Below are positions 50,872 to 60,134 of a DNA stretch of 64,000 nucleotides, piece after piece. The stretch lies in assembly GCF_002924445.1 (NCBI RefSeq), contig NZ_PIGG01000045.1:62001-126000 (forward strand), written 5' to 3'. A program made the position numbers and the translations under genes. Within the stretch, counting starts at the first letter, position 1; each line of letters begins with the position of its first letter. The DNA comes from Minwuia thermotolerans (GTDB lineage: Bacteria; Pseudomonadota; Alphaproteobacteria; Minwuiales; Minwuiaceae). The notes beneath the pieces were generated by a model. It was given only the letters and a program-made list of their open reading frames with translations, was not told where the DNA came from and searched no databases.

Positions 50872-51393
50872 ATGAACAGCGCGAATCGCCCGAATGCCCG
50901 GATCCGCCGCGAGCTGATTGCCGCCGCCCGCAGCACCGTCGCCACCGATCTCGGCTGGCAGAGCCGGCAATTCACGCGCCGTATCGCCGCGCGCCTCGAC
51001 GAGGCGCTCGCGCCAACCGGCGTCAATTCCGTACAATTCAGCCTGATGTGCCTGGTGGCGTCGTCCCCTGACGACACCATCGCCGGGCTGGCGAGGGCTG
51101 CCGACCTCGACGCCTCGACCCTGTCGCGCAATCTTGCGCATCTTCAGCGCGCCGAACTGGTGGAAATCGTGATGGTGGAAAAGGACCGTCGCCGGCGGTC
51201 GGTCTGGCTGAGCGAAACCGGTCTACGAGTGCTGGAACGGGGCATGCCTGTCTGGCGCGAGGTCCATGAATGGCTGCTCGCGAAACTGGACCGCGATCTG
51301 CCCGAAGCCATCGCGTCGGCACTCGGCTCGCTGCCGCCGGTACGCGCCGAAACGGAAAGCGTCCTCCGCCCGGGCCGGGAGAAGGACGCCTGA
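50872..51393 (+). CDS. MarR-family transcriptional regulator
   Basis: 173 residues from the ATG at 50872 (MNSANRPNARI). A winged helix occupies the middle: VNSVQFSLMCLVASSP, TIAGLARAADLDASTLSRNLAHLQRAELVEIV and the wing DRRRRSVWLSETGLRVLE. Such MarR proteins sense small phenolic or lipophilic ligands. A start at 50842 would make it overlap the divergent hydrolase start and would begin in operator sequence, so I reject it. It is convergent with rplS, 25 bp apart. Confidence 0.9.
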   Translation: MNSANRPNARIRRELIAAARSTVATDLGWQSRQFTRRIAARLDEALAPTGVNSVQFSLMCLVASSPDDTIAGLARAADLDASTLSRNLAHLQRAELVEIVMVEKDRRRRSVWLSETGLRVLERGMPVWREVHEWLLAKLDRDLPEAIASALGSLPPVRAETESVLRPGREKDA

Positions 51394-51418
51394 TCGCTGC
51401 TTGCCGGAAAGCCCGGCC

Positions 51419-51796
51419 CTACTTCTTCGCGGCGCGTTCCACGCGGCGCTCGGCGATGCGGGCCGACTTGCCACGGCGGCCACGCAGGTAATAGAGCTTC
51501 GCGCGGCGGACCTTGCCGCGGCGCACGACGTCGATGCTGTCGATCGACGGCGAATAGAGCGGGAAGATGCGCTCCACGCCCTCTCCGTAGGAAATCTTGC
51601 GGACCGTGAAGGAAGAATTCAGACCCCGGTTGCGCCGGGCGATGCAGACGCCTTCGAAGGCCTGGACGCGCTCGCGGTTGCCTTCGGTCACGCGCACGTT
51701 CACGCGCACGGTGTCACCGGGCTGGAACACCGGGATCGTCTTGCCTTCGGTAACGCGCGCGATCTCCGCGGCGTTGATCTCGTCGATGAGGTTCAT
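51419..51796 (-). CDS. rplS: 50S ribosomal protein L19
   Basis: 125 residues from the ATG at 51796 ([15 protein letters not shown]). L19 blocks: [37 protein letters not shown] (about 22-58), [22 protein letters not shown] and [22 protein letters not shown]. It sits at the 30S-50S interface. Last gene of ffh-rpsP-rimM-trmD-rplS, 5 bp after trmD. No clear U-tract terminator follows. Confidence 0.98.
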   Translation of the reverse strand: MNLIDEINAAEIARVTEGKTIPVFQPGDTVRVNVRVTEGNRERVQAFEGVCIARRNRGLNSSFTVRKISYGEGVERIFPLYSPSIDSIDVVRRGKVRRAKLYYLRGRRGKSARIAERRVERAAKK

Positions 51797-51801
51797 CTCT
51801 C

Positions 51802-52506
51802 TCAACCTTCTTCGTTCGTGTAACGTCGCCAGAGGTCCGGTCTCCGTTCCCGGGTCAGCCGTTCCGATTCGGCTTTCCGCCAGGCGCGGATGCGGGCGTG
51901 GTCGCCGCTCAACAATATCCCGGGAGGGGTCATTCCCTCCCAATTCCGCGGACGGGTGTAGTGCGGATATTCGAGAAGCCCGTCCGCGAAGCTCTCTTCC
52001 GCAAGGCTGTCGGCATTGCCCGCCACACCGGGCAACAGCCGCACCACCGCATCCATCAGCGCCAGCGCCGCATACTCGCCGCCCGACAACACGAAGTCGC
52101 CGAGGCTGACTTCCATCACGCCGCGGGCGTCCAGCACGCGCTGATCGACGCCCTCGAACCGGCCGCAGATCAGCGTTGCCGACCCGGCGTCCCTGACCGT
52201 CCCGACCAGGTCCTGATCCAGCCTCCGCCCGCGCGGGCTGAAGTAGATCAGCGGACCGCCGGCCGCGTGGCTGGCGTCGATCGCGGCCGCCAGCACATCG
52301 GGGCGCATGACCATACCGGCGCCGCCCCCGAACGGCGCGTCGTCGACGGAGCGGTGTTTATCATGAGCGAAGCCCCGGATGTCCACTGTTTTCAGCGTCC
52401 AGATCCCCGCTTCCAGCGCTTTTCCGGCCAGTGCGACGCCCAGTGGCCCGGGAAAGACTTCCGGATAGAGCGTCAGCACCGTCGCGCCGAAAGCGGGCCC
52501 GCTCAT
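51802..52506 (-). CDS. trmD: tRNA (guanine37-N1)-methyltransferase TrmD
   Basis: 234 residues. It makes m1G37 in tRNAs reading CNN and some other codons, which prevents +1 frameshifts. SPOUT knot blocks: [51 protein letters not shown] and [20 protein letters not shown] with LEYPHYTRP after it. The start overlaps the rimM stop by 4 bp. Confidence 0.98.
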   Translation of the reverse strand: MSGPAFGATVLTLYPEVFPGPLGVALAGKALEAGIWTLKTVDIRGFAHDKHRSVDDAPFGGGAGMVMRPDVLAAAIDASHAAGGPLIYFSPRGRRLDQDLVGTVRDAGSATLICGRFEGVDQRVLDARGVMEVSLGDFVLSGGEYAALALMDAVVRLLPGVAGNADSLAEESFADGLLEYPHYTRPRNWEGMTPPGILLSGDHARIRAWRKAESERLTRERRPDLWRRYTNEEG

Positions 52507-53063
52507 CCCGCGTCCCCGGCCTCGCCTTCCGGCTCCTCCGGTTCGCCTGTGTCGATCACCTCGATCTCGTCGGGCAGGACGACGACAATCCGGCCGCCGG
52601 CGACATCCACCTCGGGCGCCGTCTCGCGGGTGAAAGGCAGCATCAACGCGCTGCCCCTGGCCGGCTTGATGTCGAGCACGTCTCCGGCGCCGAAATCGTG
52701 GATTGCCCGCACCCGGCCGACCCTCTGGCCTTCCGCCGTCTCCGCGACAAGGCCGATCAGGTCGGCGTGGTAGAAGTCCTCCGCGTCGTCCAGGTCCGGC
52801 AACGCGGCGCGGTCGGCGTGCAGCACCAGACCTTTCAGCGCCAGCGCCGCGTCCCGATCGCCGACGCCCGAAAGTCCCGCGACGACGCCTTCCTTCGCGG
52901 TCCCCGTCACGGTCACCCGGAAGGCACGTTCGCCGTTCTCGTCAGTCAGCAGCCCATAGGCGGCGACGTCTTCCGGCGTTTCGGTGAAGGTCTTCAGGCG
53001 CACCCGCCCCTTCACGCCATGGGCGCCCGTGACAACGGCAACGGCGACTTTACCTGCGGGCAT
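52503..53063 (-). CDS. rimM: 16S rRNA processing protein RimM
   Basis: 186 residues. The N-terminal RimM domain begins [21 protein letters not shown], and the C-terminal PRC-barrel part has [18 protein letters not shown] and [19 protein letters not shown]. It helps mature the 30S head and binds S19. The acidic C-terminal tail ([13 protein letters not shown]) is an extension. Lies between rpsP and trmD. Confidence 0.96.
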   Translation of the reverse strand: MPAGKVAVAVVTGAHGVKGRVRLKTFTETPEDVAAYGLLTDENGERAFRVTVTGTAKEGVVAGLSGVGDRDAALALKGLVLHADRAALPDLDDAEDFYHADLIGLVAETAEGQRVGRVRAIHDFGAGDVLDIKPARGSALMLPFTRETAPEVDVAGGRIVVVLPDEIEVIDTGEPEEPEGEAGDAG

Positions 53064-53090
53064 GGCGGCACCGGCGGCATCGGAACCCGG

Positions 53091-53555
53091 TCAGGATTCG
53101 GCCGCTTTCTCCTCCGCCGGAGTCTCGTCGGCCGGAGCTTCCTCGACCGGAGCTTCCTCGACCGGGGCTTCCGCTTCGGCGGGCGCCGCCTCGGCGTCGG
53201 CCTTGGCCTGGGCCGCTTCCTCCGCCTTCAGCCGCGCGGCGTCGATGCGCTCCTGCGCCTTGGTGCCGGGCTTGGCCTTCTGGGGGTTGTTGCGGGTCTT
53301 GGGCTCCAGCACACCTTCCTTCTCCAGGAACTTGGAGATGCGGTCGGTCGGCTGGGCGCCGACGGACAGCCAGTGCTTCGCGCGCTCCAGGTCGATGACG
53401 ACGCGGTCTTCGCGGTCCTTGGGCAGCATCGGGTCGTAATGGCCGATGCGCTCGATGAAGCCGCCGTCGCGCATGGCGCGGGCGTCGGCGACGACGATAC
53501 GGTAGAAGGGGCGCTTCTTGGCGCCGCCACGGGACAGCCTGATCTTCACGGCCAT
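53091..53555 (-). CDS. rpsP: 30S ribosomal protein S16 with long acidic tail
   Basis: 154 residues. The S16 core (1-85) has [20 protein letters not shown] and [18 protein letters not shown]. After it comes an Ala/Lys-rich helix and, from about residue 120, a low-complexity Glu/Pro/Ala tail with near repeats of APVEE and APADE. Bacterial S16 is usually 80-100 residues; alphaproteobacterial S16 often carries such tails. The tail is probably disordered. Second gene of the ffh operon. Confidence 0.96.
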   Translation of the reverse strand: MAVKIRLSRGGAKKRPFYRIVVADARAMRDGGFIERIGHYDPMLPKDREDRVVIDLERAKHWLSVGAQPTDRISKFLEKEGVLEPKTRNNPQKAKPGTKAQERIDAARLKAEEAAQAKADAEAAPAEAEAPVEEAPVEEAPADETPAEEKAAES

Positions 53556-53597
53556 GTTGATCTTTTCTCCTTGCTTCGGGTTCGTCTCGCGCCCCGC

Positions 53598-54950
53598 CTA
53601 CATGCGGGGCAGGATGCCTTGAAGCCCGGCCCGCATCATGCCGGATTTGCCGAGCTTCCTGACCTTCTTCATCATCACCGACATCTGCTTCCACTGCTTC
53701 AGCACGCGGTTGACGTCGGGCACCGTGGTGCCCGAACCGGCGGCGATGCGCTTCTTGCGCGAGGCGTTGATGAGCTTGGGATTGCGCCGCTCCTTCGGCG
53801 TCATGGAGCCGATGATCGCCTCCTGACGCCGGAGCATCTTCGGATCGATATTGGCGTCGGCGAGCTGCTGCTTGACCTGCCTGGCGCCGGGCAGCATGCC
53901 CGCCAGCCCTTCCAGCCCGCCCATCTTCTGCATCTGCTGAAGCTGGCCGCGCAGATCCTCCAGGTCGAACTCGCCCTTCTTCATCCGGGCGGCGAGCTTC
54001 TTCGCGTCCTCTTCCTGGATCGATTCCTGGGCCTTCTCGACCAGGCCCACGACGTCGCCCATGCCGAGGATGCGGTTGGCGATGCGGTCGGGGTGGAAGG
54101 TCTCCAGCGCGTCCATCTTCTCACCGACGCCGATCAGCTTGATCGGCCGGCCGGTGACCGCGCGCATCGACAGCGCCGCGCCGCCGCGGCCATCGCCGTC
54201 GACGCGGGTGAGCATGATGCCGGTCACGCCGACGCGCTCGTCGAACTGCTTCGCCACGTTCACGGCGTCCTGGCCCGTCAGTGCATCCGCGACCAGCAAG
54301 GTCTCGTGCGGGTTCACCGCGTCGCGGACGGCGGCGACCTCCTGCATCAACTGCTCGTCGACATGCAGCCGGCCGGCAGTGTCGAGAAGGACGACGTCAT
54401 AGCCCTGCAGCCTGGCCGACTGCAGGGCGCGCTTCGCGATGTCGACCGGCATCTGCCCCGGCACGACGGGCAGGGTCGGAACCTCGGCCTGCTCGCCCAG
54501 CACCCTGAGCTGCTCCTGGGCCGCCGGACGGCGGACGTCCAGCGAGGCCATCAGGACCTTCTTCTTTTCCCGGTTCTTCAGCCTGTAGGCAATCTTGGCC
54601 GTCGAGGTGGTCTTGCCCGAACCCTGCAGTCCGACGATCAGGATCGGCACCGGCGGCGCGGCATTGAGGGAGAGTTCCTCGGTCTCCCTGCCCAGAACCT
54701 CGATCAGGTGGTCGTTGACGATCTTGACGACCATCTGCGCCGGCGAGACGGAGCGGACGACCTCCTGGCCGACCGCCTGCTTCTTCACCTCGGCGACGAA
54801 ATCCTTCACCACCGACAGGGCGACATCGGCTTCCAGCAGCGCGATCCGGACCTCGCGCAGGGCCTCGTCGACATCCTTCTCCGACAGGGCGCCGCGCTTG
54901 CGCAGCCGCCCGAAGACGTCGCCCAGTCTGTCGCTCAAGCTATCGAACAT
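53598..54950 (-). CDS. ffh: Signal recognition particle protein Ffh
   Basis: 450 residues. NG GTPase domain (about 1-295) with VGLQGSGKTTSTAKIA (about 106-121), DVRRPAAQEQLRVLGEQ, DTAGRLHVDEQLMQE and TRVDGDGRGGAALS; the Met-rich M domain (about 325-450) has LQQMQKMGGLEGLAGMLPG and SGTTVPDVNRVLKQWKQM, which bind signal sequences and 4.5S RNA. It brings nascent membrane proteins to FtsY. First gene of the translation operon. Confidence 0.98.
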   Translation of the reverse strand: MFDSLSDRLGDVFGRLRKRGALSEKDVDEALREVRIALLEADVALSVVKDFVAEVKKQAVGQEVVRSVSPAQMVVKIVNDHLIEVLGRETEELSLNAAPPVPILIVGLQGSGKTTSTAKIAYRLKNREKKKVLMASLDVRRPAAQEQLRVLGEQAEVPTLPVVPGQMPVDIAKRALQSARLQGYDVVLLDTAGRLHVDEQLMQEVAAVRDAVNPHETLLVADALTGQDAVNVAKQFDERVGVTGIMLTRVDGDGRGGAALSMRAVTGRPIKLIGVGEKMDALETFHPDRIANRILGMGDVVGLVEKAQESIQEEDAKKLAARMKKGEFDLEDLRGQLQQMQKMGGLEGLAGMLPGARQVKQQLADANIDPKMLRRQEAIIGSMTPKERRNPKLINASRKKRIAAGSGTTVPDVNRVLKQWKQMSVMMKKVRKLGKSGMMRAGLQGILPRM

Positions 54951-55130
54951 CGGTCCCGGCCCTTCGGTTTCGCTTCATCCGGTCGGCGCAACGCAAAATG
55001 CACCGGCGGACGAAACTCGTCGGCCGGTGTGTACTTCCCCGTCCCGGGGCCGCACGAAAGGTCGAGCCTTTCCGGTTGAAGCCGGGTTCTTACGCGCGCC
55101 TCCGCGTCAAGTCAACCGAGGCGGTGGCGC

Positions 55131-55931
55131 TCAGTCGCAGTCGGGCTTGTCGTAGATCTCCACCTCGGTCAGGCGCGCCTGCACCGCGAGATCGGTCGTC
55201 TCCATCGTGAAGTCGCCCGACAACCCGTTCTCCCAGAACCGCATCTGGGTTTCGTAATAGGGCGCGGCTTCCGCCTGGTCCGGCTTGTAGAAGGACACCC
55301 GGGTCGTCCAGACTTTCTGGCCATCCATGGAATCGGGCACCGCCTTCTCCCATTCGCCCTGATAGGGGCGGATGAAACTGTCCACCAGAGAGAGTTCGTC
55401 GCCATCGAAGGTGCGCGCGTTGTGCGTGACGGCCCCGTCCACCGCCGCCTGGATCAGGTCGCGCGTGTGCTGCAGCGGAAAAAGGACCCCCGGCGGCAGC
55501 GTCTCGGGCGCGTCGCCTTCGACGCCTTCGCGCCGGCTGTAGGTGATGCGGCCCGGAGAATCGACGTCGCTGCGCGTGACCTTGCCCTCCAGCGCCGTCG
55601 CCTCGACACCGTCGAATATCTCCCGCACCTGGAAGCGGAGATTCAGTCCATCCACGGTCTCGAAGAAGCTCAGCACGGTCTCGGTCTGCAGTTCCGAGCC
55701 CTGGGCGGTGACCAGATCCAGCAGCATGCGGTGATTGTAGGTCACCCCGTCGCAGGTCCGGTCGTAGTGATAGACCATCCGGCCGCTGACCTGCGCGAAG
55801 GCCGACCCGCTCGCGCGCTGCAGCCGTTCCATGTCGTAGACCGCACGGTGCGGCGTCAGGCCCGAGGCGGCCAGGGCGGGGCCGGCGAAAAGCAACGTCG
55901 CCAGCAATATGGTCAGTCGTTTCATCATCAT
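55131..55931 (-). CDS. EipB-family (DUF1849) cell envelope protein
   Basis: 266 residues from the first of three consecutive ATG codons at 55931. A Sec signal (KRLTILLATLLFAGPALAAS) is followed by LTPHRAVYDMERLQRASGSA and VSGRMVYHYDRTCDGVTYNHRM. The Cys at about residue 60 and the one in the C-terminal KPDCD match the conserved disulfide of EipB, a periplasmic beta-spiral protein needed for envelope integrity in Brucella. A cell-envelope role is inferred from that family. No operon partner; the divergent dehydrogenase starts 70 bp away. Confidence 0.85.
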   Translation of the reverse strand: MMMKRLTILLATLLFAGPALAASGLTPHRAVYDMERLQRASGSAFAQVSGRMVYHYDRTCDGVTYNHRMLLDLVTAQGSELQTETVLSFFETVDGLNLRFQVREIFDGVEATALEGKVTRSDVDSPGRITYSRREGVEGDAPETLPPGVLFPLQHTRDLIQAAVDGAVTHNARTFDGDELSLVDSFIRPYQGEWEKAVPDSMDGQKVWTTRVSFYKPDQAEAAPYYETQMRFWENGLSGDFTMETTDLAVQARLTEVEIYDKPDCD

Positions 55932-56001
55932 CTCGCGCTGCGGAAAGATTGCGCTTAACCTGATCTTTCGACCGAGCAAATACAAGCATTGGGGCAAAAG
56001 G

Positions 56002-56964
56002 ATGTCCGACCGGCCGCGCCTGCTCGTCACCCGCCGGATGCCCGACGCCGTGACGGCGCGCGCCGCGCGCGACTACGACGCCGTCCTCAACCCCGAGGAC
56101 GTGATCATGCCTCCCGAAACGCTGCTCCGCGCGGCCGAGGGCAAGGACGCGATGCTGATCTGCAGTTCCGAGAAGATCACCGCCGAACTCGTCGCCGCGC
56201 TGCCCGATAGCGTCCGGATCATCTCGACCTTCTCCGTCGGGCATGAGCACATCGACGTCGAAGCCGTGAAAGCCAGCGGCCGGGCCGTGACCAACACGCC
56301 GGAGGTACTGAACGAGGCCGTCGCCGACCTGGCGATCCTGCTGCTGCTCGGTGCCGCGCGGCGCGGACACGAGGGCCAGAGCCTGGTGCGCGATGGCCGC
56401 TGGAACCGCTGGCACACCACCATGCTGCTCGGCAAGGATCTGGGCGGCGCACGCCTCGGCATTCTCGGCATGGGCGGGATCGGCCGCGCCATCGCCCGCC
56501 GCGCACGCGGCTTCGGACTGGAGATCCACTATCACAACCGCCGGCCGCTGCCCGCGGAGCTGGAAGAGGGCGCGGTCTATCACGACAGTCCCGAAGCGCT
56601 CGCGGCGGTTTCCGACTTCCTGTCGGTCAACTGCCCTTCCACGGCCGAGACGCGCGGCCTCGTCGATGCCGCCTTCATCGACGCGATGCCGAAGGACGCC
56701 GTTCTGGTGAATACCGCCCGCGGCGACATCGTCGACGACGACGCCGTGATCGCGGCATTGACCAGCGGCCGGCTCTTCGCCGCCGGCCTGGACGTCTTCG
56801 CCGGCGAGCCGGACCTCGATCCGCGCTATCGCGGCCTGGCCAACGCGTTCCTGCTGCCGCATCTGGGCAGCGCCACCTTCGGCACGCGGGACGCCATGGG
56901 CTTCTGCTGCCTCGACAATCTCGACGCCTTCTTTGCCGGCAAGCCTTGCCCCACGGCCCTGTGA
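56002..56964 (+). CDS. D-isomer 2-hydroxyacid dehydrogenase (glyoxylate-reductase-like)
   Basis: 320 residues from the ATG at 56002 with AAAAGG upstream. The NAD(P) site is LGILGMGGIGRAIARRA followed by HYHNRR, whose Arg pair suggests NADPH. The catalytic residues are the Arg in VNTARGDIVDD, the Glu in FAGEPDLDPR and the His in LLPHLGSATFG. These features point to glyoxylate/hydroxypyruvate reductase activity, but the family is broad. Divergent from eipB. Confidence 0.9.
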   Translation: MSDRPRLLVTRRMPDAVTARAARDYDAVLNPEDVIMPPETLLRAAEGKDAMLICSSEKITAELVAALPDSVRIISTFSVGHEHIDVEAVKASGRAVTNTPEVLNEAVADLAILLLLGAARRGHEGQSLVRDGRWNRWHTTMLLGKDLGGARLGILGMGGIGRAIARRARGFGLEIHYHNRRPLPAELEEGAVYHDSPEALAAVSDFLSVNCPSTAETRGLVDAAFIDAMPKDAVLVNTARGDIVDDDAVIAALTSGRLFAAGLDVFAGEPDLDPRYRGLANAFLLPHLGSATFGTRDAMGFCCLDNLDAFFAGKPCPTAL

Positions 56965-57107
56965 AGGGCGGCAGAAATTTCCGGCGGCATTCCGATGCCG
57001 CTTCCTTCGATCACCTAAGCCATTGAAAACGCGTCATGGAAAGCGCGGCACGGCGCTTGCTCAATGAACCGCGCGAAGAGTTGCAGAAGAACCTCGGAGC
57101 GGAACCG

Positions 57108-57806
57108 ATGAGCCTAGCCGTAATCCCCGAAGCCCTGAGCGACGCCCCCATGGTCGGCCGACTGGCCACAGAGATCGTGCGGCGGTTCTCGTTCCCCGAC
57201 GCCAATTATGACGGCGAACGACTGATCCTGCTGGAGCGCATCATCGATTTCGCGGCCAATGCGGAACGCGAAATCCAGGAGCAGCGCGAGAAGATCGCCG
57301 AACTGGAGGCGCTGGCCCGCACCGACGAGCTTACCGGCCTGATCAACCGCCGCGGCCTGGAGGCCGCCCTGGAGCAGTTGCTTTCCGCCGCGAACCGTCA
57401 CGACGAGGAAGGCGTCATCTGCTACATTGACGTCGACGACTTCAAGGGCATCAACGACAAGCACGGCCACGCCCGCGGCGACAAGGTGCTGCAGAAGGTG
57501 GCCGAGATCATTTCCGACCATGTGCGCCTGGACGACATCGTCGCCCGCGTCGGCGGCGACGAGTTCGTGGTCGTGCTGACCCGGACATCGCTGCGCAATG
57601 GTCTGCGCAAGGCCAAGGAACTGCAGCACACGCTGGATGCGACAGTGATCGGCAAGGGCTGCAACACCATCCGCATCAACGTCTCCCTGGGTATCCAGGG
57701 CTATGACGGCCGGACCTGCCTGGCGGACGTCATGGCCATGGCCGACCATGCCATGTACGCCGACAAGCGCGCCCGCAAGCTTTCCCTGGTGCCGATCGGT
57801 CTCTGA
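57108..57806 (+). CDS. GGDEF diguanylate cyclase with product-inhibition site
   Basis: 232 residues from the ATG at 57108 (MSLAVIPEALSD), which has CGGAG 8 nt upstream; an ATG at 57036 would add 24 residues. The N-terminal part (about 1-60) has no known domain, then a coiled coil (AANAEREIQEQREKIAELEAL) leads to the GGDEF domain: DELTGLINRRGLEAAL, IDVDDFKGINDKHGH and ARVGGDEFVVVL. RLDD five residues before GGDEF fits the RxxD inhibitory site. It should make c-di-GMP. No membrane segment, so probably cytosolic. Confidence 0.9.
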   Translation: MSLAVIPEALSDAPMVGRLATEIVRRFSFPDANYDGERLILLERIIDFAANAEREIQEQREKIAELEALARTDELTGLINRRGLEAALEQLLSAANRHDEEGVICYIDVDDFKGINDKHGHARGDKVLQKVAEIISDHVRLDDIVARVGGDEFVVVLTRTSLRNGLRKAKELQHTLDATVIGKGCNTIRINVSLGIQGYDGRTCLADVMAMADHAMYADKRARKLSLVPIGL

Positions 57807-57821
57807 GCGCGCCGCGCCGGC

Positions 57822-58832
57822 TCAGAACGGCGCGGGTTCCGGCTCTCCGAGCACCAGATGGTGGAGTGCGCCGCCCACAGCCGCACTTTCCACCGCAGCT
57901 GCTTCCCTATCCGGAAACAGCGCCGTGATCAGGCCGAACGCCTCCTCGTCGCGCGGGTCGTCCAGCGACGGCACCACCACGGCGCCATTGGCCAGATAGA
58001 ATCCGAGATAACTCGCCGAGGCCGGGGAGATGCGTTCGGGTGCGGGGATTTCGTGCACCTCAAGTTCCTGACCGAAGGGCCCGCGCGCGCGGGCGAGGCG
58101 ATGCAGGTTGTCCTGCATGGCGCGGAAGTCGGGATGCTCCGGATCCTCGGGCGAGTGGATGGCGATCACCCCCGGCCGGACGAAGCGGCAGAATCGGCCG
58201 ACATGACCGCCGCCGCCGGTGAGGCCGCTTATCCCCTCCCCCAGCCAGACGGTGTGCACCACACCGAAGAAATTCATCAGGATCTCCTCGACGTCACGGC
58301 GCCCCATCAGCGGATTGCGGTTGGGACTGAGCAGGGTCTGTTCGGTCACCAGCGCCGTGCCCATGCCGTCGGTCTGCACCGCCCCGCCCTCCAGCACGAT
58401 CGGACCGCGGTAATGGGGCAGGTTCATCAGCCGGATCAGTTCCTCGGCAAAGCCGTGATCCTCCTCGTGAACGATGTGACGCCCGCCCCAGCCGTTGAAC
58501 TTCCAGCCCACGGTCTTGACCCGCCCGTCCCGGGTGCTGAGGAAGGTCGGGCCCAGATCGCGGATCCAGCCATGGGCCGAGGGCCGCTCCAGGATCTCGA
58601 CCCTGGGGCCGAGAGTCAGGGACGCCTCCTTGGCGACGTCGGACGGAACGATCACGCGTACCGGCTCGAAGCGCGCCACGGTCCGCGCCACGTGGGCGAA
58701 GGTCACCCGCGATTCCAGCAGGCCGCCCGGCATTTCCGTCGGGTCGGTGGGCCAGGACAGCCAGGCCCGGCTGTGCGGCGCCCAGTCGGGGACAGGATAG
58801 TAGCCATCGAAGGACGGGTTGGGTTCAGCCAT
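57822..58832 (-). CDS. Agmatine-deiminase-family protein lacking catalytic residues
   Basis: 336 residues with the whole-length pattern of agmatine deiminase (PAD_porph family): FDGYYPVPDWAPHSRAWLSWP, HGWIRDLGPTF, VLEGGAVQTDG and TEQTLLSPNRNP. Two key positions differ. In the GHVD motif the Asp is Gly (H210-V-G212), and the catalytic Cys of the terminal GG.HC motif is His (GGALHH, H324-H325). Without the nucleophilic Cys it should not hydrolyse agmatine by the known mechanism. It overlaps the upstream nucleotidyl cyclase gene by 8 bp, so the two are probably co-expressed. Confidence 0.85.
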   Translation of the reverse strand: MAEPNPSFDGYYPVPDWAPHSRAWLSWPTDPTEMPGGLLESRVTFAHVARTVARFEPVRVIVPSDVAKEASLTLGPRVEILERPSAHGWIRDLGPTFLSTRDGRVKTVGWKFNGWGGRHIVHEEDHGFAEELIRLMNLPHYRGPIVLEGGAVQTDGMGTALVTEQTLLSPNRNPLMGRRDVEEILMNFFGVVHTVWLGEGISGLTGGGGHVGRFCRFVRPGVIAIHSPEDPEHPDFRAMQDNLHRLARARGPFGQELEVHEIPAPERISPASASYLGFYLANGAVVVPSLDDPRDEEAFGLITALFPDREAAAVESAAVGGALHHLVLGEPEPAPF

Positions 58833-60048
58833 CGGCGCGCGCTCCGAACAGTTGCCGCGGGCGCTCCAGTCCCCTGAGGCGATGCTCCCCCAGGTCGTCC
58901 AGCCCGCTGCGGTCGGACAATTCTTCGGCCAGCGCCGCGGAGACCAGCAGCGCCCGGTCCAGGTCGCCGCAGATCGCCTCCATGCGCGCCGCCTCGTTCA
59001 CCGCCGGCCCGATCACCGTGAAGTCCAGCCGGTCGGGCCCGCCGACATTGCCATAGGCCACCTCGCCGGCATGCAGCGCGACGTCCAGAATCATGTAGTC
59101 CTCCCCTGCCGCCGCGCGTCGGCGGTTGATTTCCGCCACCCGCGAAAGCGATTCCCGCGCGGCCTGCAGCGCCGCGTCGGCGCGGTTGCCGTGGCTGTCG
59201 TCGAACACCGCCAGCAAGCCGTCGCCCAGGAACTTCAGCACCTGGCCGCCGAGCCGCTGTACCGGCTCACAGATCGCGGCCAGATAGGCATCCAGCATGG
59301 CCACGATCGTTTCGGAACTCAGCCTGTCCGTCAGCGCGGTGAAGCCGCGCAGGTCGGCCAGCAGGATCGCAGCCCGCAGCACCCGTGTATCGCCCCGATG
59401 AATATCACCGTGCAGCACCCGCCGGCCCGCATCCTGACCCAGATAGGTCGTCATCAGCGTCTCCGCCATGGCGGCCAGCACGCCGCCCTTCAGGGCCAAT
59501 GCAAAGAGGGGCAGCAACGCTCTGAGACGCGCCAGCTCGTCGCCGAAGCCGCCCGGCCGGTCGGTGCTCCATGAGGTGATGACGCCAAGTTCGGGTATCT
59601 GCGTCTCCCGGTCCGCACTGGACGACCAGCCGAAGGGGAAGAGCTCCGTGTGGTAGCCCGTGAGACCCGCGGCGCTCAGTTCGTCGTAGAGATCGAACCA
59701 GGGCCCGGCACGATCGCCGCCGTCGAGCCGAGCCGTGATCGCGTTGATTCCGTTGGCGAACATGTAGGCGCCCGGACTCCGATGCCATTCGGGCGGCGCC
59801 TGTTGGTCGTGGCCGAAGGTCTGGCTGTCAGCCACGCCCCGGCCGGCCCACCAGGTCAGGCTGAAACCGCGCATGCCCGGATGAACCACGGCGGTCGCGA
59901 TCTGCACCCGGGCGAGCGGAATCCCGCCGTCCTGCAGCCGCTCGCAGAACGCCGCCAGCAGCGCCTCCGGCGCCATGCCCTCGAGCCCCGCCCGGCTCAG
60001 CCAGGCGAGCGTCTCCACATCGTCGCTTGTCAGTGGCCCCTCCGCCAT
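58825..60048 (-). CDS. Class III adenylate/guanylate cyclase
   Basis: 407 residues. The N-terminal 190 residues (VQIATAVVHPGMRGFSLTWW, YHTELFPFGWSSSAD) form an uncharacterised sensor-like region seen in rhizobial-type cyclases. The catalytic domain (about 225-385) has ILLADLRGFTALTDRL with the first metal Asp, GGQVLKFLGDGLLAVF with the second Asp and a purine-selecting Lys, and FTVIGPAVNEAARME with the transition-state Asn and Arg. All catalytic residues look present, so it should make cAMP. No membrane segment. Followed by the deiminase-like gene. Confidence 0.88.
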   Translation of the reverse strand: MAEGPLTSDDVETLAWLSRAGLEGMAPEALLAAFCERLQDGGIPLARVQIATAVVHPGMRGFSLTWWAGRGVADSQTFGHDQQAPPEWHRSPGAYMFANGINAITARLDGGDRAGPWFDLYDELSAAGLTGYHTELFPFGWSSSADRETQIPELGVITSWSTDRPGGFGDELARLRALLPLFALALKGGVLAAMAETLMTTYLGQDAGRRVLHGDIHRGDTRVLRAAILLADLRGFTALTDRLSSETIVAMLDAYLAAICEPVQRLGGQVLKFLGDGLLAVFDDSHGNRADAALQAARESLSRVAEINRRRAAAGEDYMILDVALHAGEVAYGNVGGPDRLDFTVIGPAVNEAARMEAICGDLDRALLVSAALAEELSDRSGLDDLGEHRLRGLERPRQLFGARADG

Positions 60049-60134
60049 GGCCGCACTATGCGACGAACTCCGATTGCCGCCAACCGCGCGATCGGCGATA
60101 ACGGGCCGCGCCCATCAAGCCCGGGAGGAACACC

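Noticed and set aside
51394-51420. Possible terminator hairpin between marR and rplS (GCCGG-GCTTT-CCGGC)
   Set aside because: Only 5 bp and no U-tract.
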